From contig NW_025408671.1 in assembly GCF_020360975.1 (NCBI RefSeq), positions 310,001 to 374,000 of the forward strand: a stretch of DNA of 64,000 nucleotides, read 5' to 3'. The stretch comes from Hirsutella rhossiliensis. Lineage: Eukaryota; Ascomycota; Sordariomycetes; Hypocreales; Ophiocordycipitaceae. Made by a program: the position numbers and the translations under genes. The notes beneath the pieces are model-generated. The model did no database searches. It worked only from the letters and a program-made list of their open reading frames with translations, and had not been told where the DNA came from. Within the stretch, counting starts at the first letter, position 1; every line of letters begins with the position of its first letter. This document shows positions 49,406 through 58,999 of the stretch, one piece after another.

Positions 49406-50088
49406 GACTTTTAGACTCTGAAAGACTCGAAAATCCTACTTCTCTCGCGCGAGGGGGCCGGGGCGACGCCGGACCGCCGCAGGAGCGCGCGTTAGCTGGC
49501 GACCGAGTGAACGTCCCAAGTGGATCGGGCTACGAATGACTCTTGATTCTGTCTAAATAGTGGTGAACCATGTTATTATGTATATATACTAAACGATAGA
49601 GTGTTTTCCCATATAGTGCGAAGTATTGCAAGGGCCTTTCTATATAAGATCTTGTCATTAACGATGGAAAGTAAGTTATGGAAGAACTTCGCAGGAATGT
49701 TTAGGGGGTTGATTACCGAACGATAGGCTGGTCAGCCACTAAATTGTGCTGAAATTTTAGTGGCTATTAGCGTTACATCCACTGTCGAGGTGGGCGGGGT
49801 GCGAACGGGTTGAGAGTTGGGTGCGTACGATTAGAGGCTCTTATAAAGAGCTGCACGACTTAGTGCACCTAGTCATTGAGCTCTTTCTCTTTAGATAAAT
49901 CTCATTCAATTGATCGAAGACGGCTTTGCCAGCTCTTCTTGACTCTTGTCAACCGCTCCCACCTCAATACTCCGTTCACACGATATGTGGCCATGACTGT
50001 TTGACTAATGATGTTTTTTACTTGCCTCCTTCCAATGGCCACTTTTCGGTTGATGTGTCGTATCCTGGGAGCCTAAGTGCATTGAGCT
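49406..50088. other. Intergenic, normal composition
   Basis: Contains a GC-rich segment at 49440-49510 (CTCGCGCGAGGGGGCC...), then unique-looking sequence with no supported gene. It is the 3' flank of the GH45 gene. No terminator or RNA gene recognised. Confidence 0.5.
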
Positions 50089-50847
50089 TCACGGTGCCTC
50101 CGGGAACCTCGAGTCATCGCTCCTCACACAACCCGTAATGGCAGTCAGCGCCGACGGGCACTTTACCTGCTCAAACGTAAAGTCTGGATTATCCGCATTC
50201 GAGAACCAGTCGAACCGCCAGAAGCAACCAGCCCTGAGCTTCGCCGGCATCTGATTGCATTGGTCCCTCGACGACACGCCACCGTAGCGGTCGCCGGGGA
50301 TGGCGCCAAACTCGGGCGTGCAGCCGTCGAATATACCTACGCCGCCGCCGGGCATCATGAGGTCGAAGTGGTTGTTGGATAGGTCGCCCCCCGTGCTGGT
50401 CGACTGGACCACCATAGTCTTTCCCGCGACAGTGCTAGACATGAACTTGAGCCTTGATTTATGAAGCGAGTTAGCTGGGTGCGAGAAAGAGGAAGGCAGG
50501 TGAGGTCTGTACGAATAGCATGCACAGCACCAGCTAGACTCGGTTCCGCCGGTGATGGCGGTGGCAGCGAACCCGTATGCGAGGGTGTCGTTGACGGCCC
50601 ACGGGGAGTTGTTTGTGCACGTAAAGGCTGTGCCACCGTTGCATCCACTCTGGATGTTTGGGTCACCAAGGGGGCTGTCGTTCTTGTCGCAGGTCCGGAC
50701 CGGCTTGTTGACGGTAGCCTTGCCGGACCACGCGCAAGAAGGCTTGCAGCAGTCCCAGAAGCGAGTCGAGTGGCCAGAACCAGAGGCGGCGAAGGCCCTA
50801 CCGGAGAGGCTGGAAAGGAGGAGGACTTGCATGGTGTTTAATTGCAT
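50089..50847 (-). CDS. Secreted GH45 endoglucanase (endo-1,4-beta-glucanase), catalytic domain only, one intron
   Basis: Hydrolyses internal beta-1,4 bonds of cellulose outside the cell. The chosen start (ATG 50847) gives a secretion signal, [23 protein letters not shown] 50832 is an alternative, and an upstream in-frame ATG at 50976 would bury the signal. The mature part opens [12 protein letters not shown], the GH45 signature with the catalytic Asp. Later come [35 protein letters not shown] with the acid Asp, [34 protein letters not shown] and a final [15 protein letters not shown]. It aligns end to end with the Humicola insolens-type GH45 core. There is no linker or CBM1. Removing the 60-nt intron leaves about 232 codons and restores family spacing. 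CA/TG content is normal and no stops or frameshifts are seen, so it is probably functional. It is the only intact gene in the window. Confidence 0.93.
   Translation of the reverse strand: MQLNTMQVLLLSSLSGRAFAASGSGHSTRFWDCCKPSCAWSGKATVNKPVRTCDKNDSPLGDPNIQSGCNGGTAFTCTNNSPWAVNDTLAYGFAATAITGGTESSWCCACYSYRPHLPSSFSHPANSLHKSRLKFMSSTVAGKTMVVQSTSTGGDLSNNHFDLMMPGGGVGIFDGCTPEFGAIPGDRYGGVSSRDQCNQMPAKLRAGCFWRFDWFSNADNPDFTFEQVKCPSALTAITGCVRSDDSRFPEAP
50453..50512 (-). other. Intron of the GH45 gene (60 nt)
   Basis: On the minus strand the donor is TATTC|GTACAG, the branch site is GCTAAC at about 50475-50470 and the acceptor is ATCAAG|GCTC. Splicing joins CCACYS to [11 protein letters not shown], which matches the GH45 family spacing exactly; unspliced translation adds 20 residues absent from the family. 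The length is a multiple of three, so an unspliced ORF call hides it. Confidence 0.85.
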
Positions 50848-50976
50848 CGTGGGAGATGGATGGTGCTGATGTTTAAGTATACACTTTGATGATTTGAACA
50901 ATAGTTGCATTGGATAACTGTAGAATCGAGACGAGAGATATGACTCCTTTAATACATCGTACGGTTCATATCTCAT
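50848..50976 (-). promoter_or_regulatory. Proximal promoter / 5' UTR of the GH45 gene
   Basis: A TATACTTAAAC sequence about 30-40 nt upstream of the chosen ATG (near 50874-50884) could be a TATA-like element, and CTCCCACG directly precedes the ATG. No specific regulator site is assigned. Confidence 0.3.
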
Positions 50977-51909
50977 CTAACACCTATAGCTCTACCTCAA
51001 ACTAAAAGCCTGTTAATATTATGATTCTTATACCTCCAACTTAGCATTACTCTAGAGGAAAGAATACCGCCGCTACTTTGCCACATTATAAGGCTTATGA
51101 GGATCGACGGGGATGGCTTGCATCTGGAACAGGAGTCGTCAGGAAGATAGATAGGAAAGTGTCGCATACGTGCCATTATTGGCCTACACTTTTGCTAGTA
51201 GCGTAATAGTTATCCAATAGTTTATGAGCCCGGCGGCGCTTCGCGCAAACCCGACACGGCCCTAGGGGGTCGTGAGTTCGGTTCTGGCTTCTTTATGAAT
51301 AAAAGCAAGCAGAGACCAGCTACGTAGCCCCCAGTCAGGGGGAACAACCACACAATAACAACATGGCACGAACCAGGGCTGCCCAACGCGCACGACCGGC
51401 GTGGAGGCTATGTCAAAGATCAAAACAGCGTGGCGTCTGACTTTAGCATGGGTTGAGCTGGCTAGGCATTGGAACTAGTTTGGGCTATGTGTAAGGAGCT
51501 GTCGATGGACTGTTATTCTGGTACTCATGAGCTGGGGGCAGCACAAGAAGGGATAAAGATGCATGATCTAGCTAGAAAGAATCGGCCATAGGGCCCTATT
51601 TATGCCGTAGTAAGAGGGACCCTCAGGTGACTTACATAGGCACCAAACTGGCCCCATACGTAAGGTCTTTATGGGTTCCCGATACATGGCCTCATAATGA
51701 TCCTTCAGGTGGCCCTCCCTTGATCCTTCAGGTGACCTACTAACAGCGGTGCCTATACTAGCCAACAGTTACAGTGTATTTCTCTATGCCACCTGAGCCC
51801 CATAGTTATTTCCACTCGTTATCCGGCCTTGGCCGACGATTCCATGATAGGCCTGCTCGAAGGCCAATTTCTCTAGTATTTAGCGTCCTTTTTTTTTGCA
51901 GCTGAAGTA
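50977..51909. other. Intergenic, normal composition, possible tRNA-derived short element at about 51195-51310
   Basis: No supported protein gene; a 65-codon minus-strand ORF at 51568-51765 has no family resemblance. Near 51197, TAGCGTAATAGTTATCC resembles a tRNA A box and is similar to the head of the SINE-like element at 3196. GAGTTCGGTTCTGG near 51273 is B-box-like. A third short motif, CCTTCAGGTG, is repeated at about 51702 and 51725. Confidence 0.35.
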
Positions 51910-51951
51910 AGTCAGCACCCCTAGCTTCCGGCACCCCCCACTTCCGGCACC
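51910..51951. repeat. Left 42-bp terminal inverted repeat
   Basis: Matches the reverse complement of 53721-53762 with one C/T difference; holds two CTTCCGGCACC motifs, candidate transposase binding sites. Confidence 0.9.
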
Positions 51952-52034
51952 CTTCGCAGCACCAAGGCAGGCACATTCTAAACGCAATTGAAGCCGCATT
52001 TTAACATCACGATAATTAAATTTGGTGTTTCTGG

Positions 52035-53618
52035 CTACTCTAGCTGCCAGCTATTGCAAAGAGCTTTAAATCCTGCGTTCTGATTGGCTGTGGCGGCGGC
52101 AGCCGGCTCAAGCGTGCGCTCGAGCTGTTTCTTCGTCTTTATAACTTATTCAATCTGTACGAACCGCCCATTAGGGTCCTGAGGGACCTTTTTCTGTTTT
52201 TGAGGCCGTAGACGATGTAATTGATGCTCTAGCTGCTGTATTCGAAGTTGGGAGGCTGCAAGCTGCCAATTTTGCTCATCAAGGCTGCGGCCAACCTTGC
52301 CAAAGAGTAGTCGGATCGTACGGTCAACTTAACCGCGGTTTTCTAGCCCCACAATAAGGCGACGGACTTCTTGTGATCGTTTAGGCGTTTTGAGGGCATT
52401 GTAAATAGCTAGGGTACCAGAATTCTTTCTTTTTGACGGCGTTGACGGCGTTAACGGCTGCGGCAAGACGAACCGGCTTAGCAAGGGCTTTGCCATATTA
52501 ACTGGCCATAGTCCTGACCCACGCCACCCGCCCTTAATATTCTTTTCGGTTAGACCGGCCTGCCGGGCCCGATAATATGCTTGGAGGAAGGTAGCCTTGC
52601 CAATTGGCGCTATATCGTCGAAAGATACGATTTTTTCGAGTTGACGTCGGTAGGCAGCCTTAATCGGCGAGAAAACCGAGATATTAAGAGGTTAGAGGAC
52701 GTGGGAGGAGTGTGCTAGTAGAAAAAGAAGATAAATGCGATTCTTGAAGCATTCATACATAAAATCGTCGGTCTAATAGCTCCCGTGGCTATCAACGATA
52801 AGGAGAACGTTCCCCTGTGGGTGGCGCCTTGTTTGGGGGATAAACACCTACTTGAGCCATTGAATGGCGATAGAATCGCTTGTCCAGCCCTTTGGGGAAG
52901 TGACGAAGTCCCAATCCTTTAGAAAATCGAGTTCGTCAGGGAACCATTGCTGTTGGAGGTCCTGGCCCTTAAAGATCACAAAGGGGGTCAAGGCCTAGCC
53001 CGTTGCAGAGACGCATTCGACGATTATAGTCCAATAACGCGATCTAAGCCGCTTCTTGATAGCCTCCTTCTTCTCTGAGCTCCCTAGCACTAGCCCGTTG
53101 CAGCCAAGGCCCTCGAGGATGCCTGTTTCGTCCATATTGAAGCGTGATTCCGGTGGGATTGCCTGTATAGCCGGCAGCTTGAGCAATTGGAACCATTCCT
53201 TGATCCCGCTAACAGAGGCGCCGTTGATACGGGCAGAATCAAGAGATTTACCTTTGATCGTGCTAATCTCTGGGTTTCGGGCTAAAAAGCTCGAAACCCA
53301 GTGTTTTCCAAGCGGGCGGGGGTCTCCACTAGCCACGATGATGCGGCCGGCGAATTCCCTGAGTTGATAATGCGTTGGAGGCAGCCCAAGGGCCGCTTGG
53401 GCAAGAACCCATTTACAGAGGTGTTTTTCCTGCTCTCGACTAAGCCTTTGAGATGCCTCTTTTGCCTCCTTCATAGGTAGGGCTCCTTTGAGACGCGTCT
53501 GAAGGGTTGTTCTTGGAATACCCCACTTGCGACTAGCTTAGAGCTAAGGTATGCCATTATTAATAGCTTCGAGCGCTTCTTGGAGCTGGTTTTCGGTATA
53601 TTTAGAAAGACGAGGCAT
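52035..53618 (-). pseudogene. Pogo/Fot1-family DDE transposase, RIP-inactivated
   Basis: 528 codons from ATG 53618 (MPRLSKYTENQLQEALEAIN, Psq helix-turn-helix) to TAG at 52035, in one frame. A CENP-B-like domain lies at about codons 55-125 (LPPTHYQLREFAGR, GKHWVSSFLARNP). The DDE domain has Asp163 (NMDETGI), Asp276 (LLIVDSHGS) and position 312, with 35 residues between 276 and 312 as in DD35D. Position 312 is Asn (PLNISVFSPIKAAYR) where the family has Asp; the change is TpG to TpA. Eight premature stops (codons 25, 27 and six more) are TAG or TAA, consistent with CAG/CAA/TGG targets. The contrast with the frameshifted relative at 32373 is clear: point mutations only, no indels. Confidence 0.88.
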
Positions 53619-53720
53619 CGCTGATTCGAATAATATTTATTTTATAATTATTGAATAAGAGATGCACGAGAAAACGCGGTCACGATGTAGTGGGTAGTCA
53701 ACGCGATGGTGATGTGGGGA

Positions 53721-53762
53721 GGTGCCGGAAGTAGGGGGTGCCGGAAGCTAGGGGTGCTGACT
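53721..53762. repeat. Right 42-bp terminal inverted repeat
   Basis: Inverted partner of 51910-51951; followed by the TA target duplication at 53763-53764. Confidence 0.9.
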
Positions 53763-53764
53763 TA

Positions 53765-54297
53765 TGGTCTGCCACGTTCCAGGCTGTTTCTATTAGTCTC
53801 GTCTCGTCTGCTTAATGTCTGTCTGCCAGCTGATCCATGTCGAGTCGTTTTGTTTGCTAACGCGAATTGAACTGTGGCATGCGCGGACCGCACTATAATA
53901 AGGATCGACCCATCTTGAAACCGAAACTGTTACGGGCTAACGTGTGCTATAGACCAATATGCAGGCAGGAACCACGGCTAGGCTTAATACTATAGGGTGC
54001 GCCCTATAGCGCCGGAAGCGGCGTTAATGCCCTCGTCTATATCTAGAGGCACCGAATGCGGGGAGGGAGCAAGGAGTCTGGTCCAAGAAAACGACGTGTG
54101 GCTCTTGGTGGTGGAGGATGGCGAGGGCTTTGTTCGGCGGCTTTTTTTATGTGTGGAATTAGTGAAACGTTAGGGCGGAGGACGTGAGCGGCTAGGAAGG
54201 GCTAGGATGGAGAAAATGTCGGTAGTGGGTGAAGGGCGAGGATGACCGATGTCGATGAGTGTTGTTACGGCCAGGCACATACGAGCCTTGACGGCTA
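53765..54297. other. Intergenic spacer between two DNA transposons
   Basis: Normal composition, no gene. CTATAGGGTGCGCCCTATAG at 53990-54009 is a perfect 8-bp-stem hairpin around TGCG; no poly-T follows and its role is unknown. Confidence 0.4.
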
Positions 54298-54299
54298 TA

Positions 54300-54366
54300 C
54301 AGAGGCAGCCTTCAAAAGTTATCGGCCACGCTAAATTAGACCCTGTAAGGAAAAAGGAAGTAGCAA
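54300..54366. repeat. Left 67-bp terminal inverted repeat
   Basis: Starts CAGAGGCAGCCTTCAAAAG; 63 of 67 positions match the reverse complement of 55751-55817. Confidence 0.85.
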
Positions 54367-54376
54367 AGTAAATAGA

Positions 54377-55723
54377 GTGCCCCGCACGCGATTTTGTACG
54401 GCAGCCGCCCCTCCGCCTTTCTCAACATTCCCAACAACAATAAGGCGAAAAACAGATATCGCGACTCGAGCCCTTATTGTGGTGCTTCGAGGCGGCGGGA
54501 AATCGGCTGCTGAAGTTACTGCCTTAACTGGCGTGCCTCTTGGAACAGTTAAATGCATCTATACACGAGCTCTTCAACGCGGCTTTAAGCCAGATACGCT
54601 GCCCTTAACCCTTCGAGACGAGTGGCTCTAAGATGCCCCTCGTTCTGGCCGTCCCTCTAAGCAGCCTATAATCTAAGATAAGGTTCTTACGAAGGTTCGC
54701 CGCGATAGATACGGAAGGGAAAAAAACTGCGCTGATATTGCTGGCGAGCTGAGCTTAGCAGGGCACCCGGTCTTAGCAACGACTGTATAGCGAGTCCTCC
54801 GCTCAGCAGGCTTCCGGAAGACGAAGCCTACGAGGAAGCCAGGCTTAACGAAGAAGATGCGAAAAGAACGACTAGCCTGGTGTCTTGCACACTAAGATTG
54901 GACCCTCGAGGACTGGAAGAAGGTGATTTGGTCAGACGAGACTTCTGTTATCTTGCTACATCGACGAGGAGGCTATCGTGTGTAGAGGAAAGCCAACGAG
55001 CGCTTTACTCGAAGCTATATCCGCGAGAGATAGAAAGGCGCCTTAGAATTCATATTCTAGGGCTGCTTTTTATATAATAAGAAGGGCCTAAGCCACTGCT
55101 GGGCACTAGAGACTGCTGCTAAGAAGAAGGCAGCAGATGAAGCTATTGCAATAATAAACGAAGAACTCGAACCCCTACTAAAAGAGGAGTAGGAACTTAA
55201 TAACGGCTTACGAAGACTATATCTCCGTTAACTTCCTAGACCTAAACCTCGATAGAAATTTAACTAGAAGTCAGGCAAGCTTACACGAGGCTCTAAGCAC
55301 GGCGGAATCGACTAGTTCCGCTACTAGAAGAAGATTCTTCTTCCTAAGCTCTTTCCCTTTGCTAAAGAGTGCGAGGCTAAGCTTTCTAGGACGATTGTGT
55401 AAGAAGATAAGGCTCCTGCCTATAAACACTATATTTAGCAACGATTCTATAATTCTCACGATATTCAACGGCTTTATTAGTGCGGCAACTCGCCTAACCT
55501 TAACGCTATTAAGCCAGCTTGGCTATAGATGAAAAGAACGACTATAAAGAAGGGCGCGCTAAAGAGCCGAGCTAAGGCTATCACGGCTTAGGATCTTGCT
55601 TAGAAGGAGCTACCGTAAGAGAAGATATAGGCTTAGATCGAACGAATCCCTCGTTATATGCAGAAAATAATTAAACTTAAGGGCGGCAACGAATATCGCG
55701 AGGGCAGGCTAGATTAGGTATAA
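54377..55723 (+). pseudogene. Tc1-type DD34E transposase, RIP-inactivated
   Basis: From ATG 54377 the frame runs about 449 codons to TAA at 55721. The N-terminal helix-turn-helix part reads DIATRALIVVLRGGGKSAAE and VPLGTVKCIYTRA, followed by a linker with RSGRPSK. The catalytic domain has WSDETSV (first Asp) and EDKAPAYKH (second Asp, codon 344). Codon 379 reads NLNAIKP where the family has DLNxIEP, with the 34-residue spacing of DD34E, so the catalytic Glu is now Lys through TpG to TpA. The neighbouring Asp to Asn and Trp to stop changes are of the same type. More than 20 in-frame TAG/TAA codons are present and no frameshift. The true C-terminus is uncertain because the last stops may also be mutations. 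Confidence 0.85.
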
Positions 55724-55750
55724 GCTAGGAACGGTGCTATAGTAATTTGG

Positions 55751-55817
55751 TTGCTACTTCCTTTTTCCTTATAGGGTCTAATTTAGCGTGGCCGATAACT
55801 TTTAAAGGCTTCCTCCG
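55751..55817. repeat. Right 67-bp terminal inverted repeat
   Basis: Inverted partner of 54300-54366. It overlaps the region just after the probable transposase stop. Confidence 0.85.
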
Positions 55818-55819
55818 TA

Positions 55820-56270
55820 AAGATATATTGGCACTATGAACGAAGACTTAAAGCTAAGGAGCAAGAAAGAAAGACTAGACTATACGACCGAGCTAGCCCT
55901 TATATGCATATGCACGAGGTTACCTTAGCAGCGCTCAGGTAAGCACGAGGTCGCACGTAGGCACGTGACGCTACTTGGGCACGTGATACTAGTAAGGTTC
56001 TGCGCTAGTGTCTCTACGCTAGCGCGTAGGGTCGTGATAAGTGTGCGTAGGTAAGTAAGTAAGTGATAATAAGTAAGTAGGAGAGAGAGTGTATAAGAGA
56101 GTAGGGATAAGTAGTTCTCTGCGGGCGATAGACGTAGAACGGTACGCTAAGAGACGCCGTGCTACTACCTAGGTAGGAGGCGCCTACGTAGCATTGCGAC
56201 GCTGGTGCTCTAGCGGGTGGGTGCTAGCACGTGCCTTTGCTAAGGAGAAAGATAGCGGGCTCGTGCCTTA
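55820..56270. other. Right edge of the non-RIP island, no gene recognised
   Basis: CA/TG are still present. Three CACGTG palindromes (55962-55967, 55980-55985, 56228-56233) and a GTAAGTAAGTAAGTGA microsatellite near 56052 stand out. RIP-type composition resumes after about 56270. Confidence 0.4.
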
Positions 56271-57800
56271 GGGAATACTATATATTTACGTATAATACGT
56301 AGGTATAATACGTACTCGGCTAAACTACTAAGTAGTATATAATTATATATAAATAATTAATAGAGAGGTAGTATAAAGTTATCGCGGATCTTTCTAAGAT
56401 CTAGACTTAAAAAAAGCCCTTATAATCTTATATCTTAGCTTTAATATAGGGGGCGGGGTTAGCCGATATATAGCGGGGGACCCTTTAGAGGTACTTTATA
56501 TATACTTTCTATCGCTCCGAGCATTAAGTATAAGCACGACTACTATAACTCTTTATATTAAACCTAGTAATTAATAGGATTAATACTTTAGCCTATCCGC
56601 CTAACTAGCGACCTTTACTAAACCGACGCGCTACCTTATTTTACCGTCCTCCTAGGGTATAGCGTAGGGTCCGCCTTAGTACTTATAAGTACTACCCCTC
56701 CCTAGGGGCCTCGGGGCCCTATAGTAAGTATCCTCTTACTAAGGGTAGTAGCGGCCTAGGCACGGCCGTTTAGCCCCGTAATTAGCCCCCCCTTAAATCT
56801 ACTCTTAACGACTAGACGCGGCTATTTAAGTACTACTACGCGCTAGAATTCTACGAAAAGCGCGGGCCCATATAGCTAACAACTAACCTAGGGAGAAGGC
56901 TCCGATAAGGCGGATAAGGAGTAAGAAGGGATTATATACGCGTAGGGAGGAGAAGAAGAAGTAGGGATAAGAATTGTAGACCGAAGAAAATAGTAAGTAC
57001 GCGGAGAATTCGCTTATTTAGCTAAGGGCAGGTACTATCGTCGATATTACCTTCCTTTATTATATAGAATATATATATTCCCCTATAAGACCTTACTATT
57101 TACTACCGTCTTCTTCTTCTTTTTCTTCTACCCCTTTTCCTTTCTATCCTTCCTCCTCCTCCCTACTAGCCTTTCCTTTCTTTACCCCCCTAGCCTTTCT
57201 TTCTCTTTTAGCGTTAAGCCGCCGTCGACGTCTTATATATCTTTACCGTTTAATCCTTCCTATAGCTAGTTATTTTTTATTAATATTATTCCTTATTCCT
57301 AATATATAATGCCCGCCCTCCTTTATTATTAAAGAAGAATAGAAAATATTTTAATCCTTTTATCTTCCTATCGCGGACACCTCTTATTTAATTCTAAGGG
57401 ACTTTTATTATTATTTTAAAATCTTCTTCTTTAATAAAATACTACCTCTTCTTCCTACCTATCTTCTCTCTTTACTACGTAGCTAACCTTTAGTTTAATT
57501 TAACCTCGTTAGTTTTACCTTCTTTCTTAACTAGCTACTTCTTTATATATAGCTCCGGTAGCTTTACCGCACGACCTTAACTTTATAATTATAAAAAAAT
57601 AATACTACTTTTTACTATTTATCTTTATTTCTTAATCGACTTACTTAAAGCCCCCGACCCTTATTGCTTACTTTATAGCCTAATATCGCCTTAATCGGTT
57701 TACGCGGTAAGCTATACCTTTCGATTTAAGAGGAAAATAAAACCGGAAAGATATAGCGTATAAATAAACTATAATATAATTATTAGCTTATTATCTCGCT
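56271..57800. other. RIP-mutated upstream region of the GH16 pseudogene
   Basis: AT-rich with almost no CA/TG; no coding domain recognised. Includes CT-rich stretches (57110-57190) that could be relics of a pyrimidine-rich fungal promoter. Confidence 0.4.
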
Positions 57801-58997
57801 ATAGTACTTAGAGGCCTTCTCTTCGCCGCCGGCGCTATCTAGGCTAGGGCTTAGCCTTAGTCCTAGTACTTACTCGATACTACCTATAATAGGAAAAACT
57901 TCTTCTAGGCCTTCGACTTCTTTATAGAGCCCGACCTATTATATAGCTTTATTAAGTACGTTAACTAGGCTACGGCCTAGTAAGACGGCCTTATTAGCTA
58001 TAGCTAGGGTAATAGTAGCTATAGCTATAGTAAGGCTAATAACGGCACTATTATCTTAGGCGTCGACTATAAGACGGTTAACCCTATTAATAGCTATAGG
58101 TCGGTCCGCGTTACCTCGTAGCGGTCCTTTACCTATAGTTTCTTCCTCGCCGATATTGCCTATATACCTAACGCCGCCTACGGCGTCTAGCCCGCTATTT
58201 AGATATTTAGCCCTAACTAGCCTACGTCGGGCAAAATCGATATTATCGAGGGCGTTAACCTATAGGATAAGGGCACCGTTACCCTCTATATATCGCTAGG
58301 CTATACTATATCTAATAAGGGTGCCTTATCGTCGACGTACCTTAAGGATAGCGACTATAGCGCTAGCGGTAGTAGCGCCGGCTATAGTTAGTAAACGGCC
58401 GATATATAAAACTACGGCGACGGCTTTAACGCTATCCGCGGCGGCGTCTACGCTACTAAGTAGACCTTAAAGTATATTTCCGTTTAGTTCTTCCCCCGCT
58501 CCGCTATCCCTTACGACGTCGCTTTAGGCTAGTATAACCCCGAGACGTAGGGTTAGCCTATAGCTCGCTTCGCCGGCGGCTCCGGCTACGATATTAACTT
58601 ATACTTTTCTAATAATTAGCTCGTCTTTAATATAACGTTTTACGGCGACTAAGCTAGTAACCCCGACGTCTAGGGCTTAGATAAGAAGTATACTATAAAG
58701 GCCGCTACCTATAACGACTACGTAGCCGCTAACCTAGGTAAGTTCTATAATGCCTTTTAAGAGATTAACTTAGTTAAAGTCTTTTAGTAGGGGCAGTTTA
58801 GCGGCTAGAAGCCCTAGCTAACGTAATAGCCTCCTAAGATAGGGCTACCTCTAGAAACGCAGCGGCCCTAGCCTCCGTATTAGCCTCCGTAGCCTTAGTA
58901 GACTTAGTACTAAGGCTATAAGTATTAGCCTATATAACCGTTTTAACTATAGCGATAGAGGGCTTAAGCTTAGGCTAATAAACGTATCCCTAAGTAA
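57801..58997 (+). pseudogene. GH16-family beta-glucanase gene destroyed by RIP
   Basis: A 399-codon frame without indels whose start is ATA (mutated ATG). The first 20 codons read as a signal peptide, (M)VLRGLLFAAGAI. GH16 motifs follow: YNxKNFFxAFDFF, DGLIS, SVRVTS, SFFLADIA, and at codons 145-150 GKIDIIEGV, where the family has E-x-D-x-x-E; the first catalytic Glu is Lys. Then ISV(W)FFPRSAIPYDVA, YDIN, and a (D)AFxEINxVKVF end that closes the jelly-roll. A Pro/Gln-rich tail follows (58800-58990). Cys and His codons are TAT/TAC and Q/W codons are TAG/TAA, as RIP predicts. When alive it would have been a secreted or wall-bound endo-1,3(4)-beta-glucanase or relative. The 3' end is uncertain. 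No second copy is visible in the window. Confidence 0.8.
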
Positions 58998-58999
58998 AG

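Larger units (their letters stand above)
51910..53762 (-). mobile_element. Fot1/pogo-type DNA transposon, mildly RIP-mutated
   Basis: 1853 bp with 42-bp terminal inverted repeats (51910-51951, 53721-53762, one mismatch, starting AGTCAGCACCCCTAGC) and TA target duplications (51908-51909, 53763-53764). One transposase gene on the minus strand is uninterrupted by indels but carries eight nonsense codons of RIP type. It is a protein-level relative of the element at 32284 with different terminal repeats, so a separate family. Confidence 0.92.
54300..55817 (+). mobile_element. Tc1-type DNA transposon with 67-bp terminal inverted repeats, RIP-inactivated
   Basis: 1518 bp bounded by TA target duplications (54298-54299, 55818-55819). 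Terminal repeats of 67 bp (54300-54366, 55751-55817) differ at four positions. One plus-strand transposase gene occupies the interior in a single frame without indels but with more than 20 premature stops. Confidence 0.88.

Noticed and set aside
49406..49539. Continuation of the LINE RT reading frame to 49539
   Set aside because: After about 49405 the translation turns into GC-rich low-complexity residues unlike LINE proteins; probably read-through past a junction.
49926..50138. 70-codon plus-strand frame
   Set aside because: No recognisable domain, and it overlaps the 3' end of the GH45 gene on the opposite strand.
50355..50869. Open frames on both strands overlapping the GH45 gene (50355-50669 minus; 50461-50841 and 50552-50869 plus)
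   Set aside because: They are alternative-frame shadows of the GH45 coding sequence with no family resemblance.
50089..50976. GH45 frame taken as one uninterrupted 295-residue protein from ATG 50976
   Set aside because: It includes 43 residues before the secretion signal and 20 residues of an in-frame intron with proper donor, branch site and acceptor. The spliced form from 50847 fits the family.
51568..51765. 65-codon minus-strand frame
   Set aside because: Short, contains duplicated CCTTCAGGTG words, no homology recognised; probably chance.
54331..54558. Minus-strand 75-codon frame over the start of the Tc1-type transposase
   Set aside because: Antisense shadow of the transposase N-terminus and terminal repeat.
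58735..58775. GTAAGT...TTAACTTAG as an intron in the GH16 pseudogene
   Set aside because: Only about 36 nt, too short for a fungal intron, and the unspliced frame matches the expected C-terminal GH16 strand.
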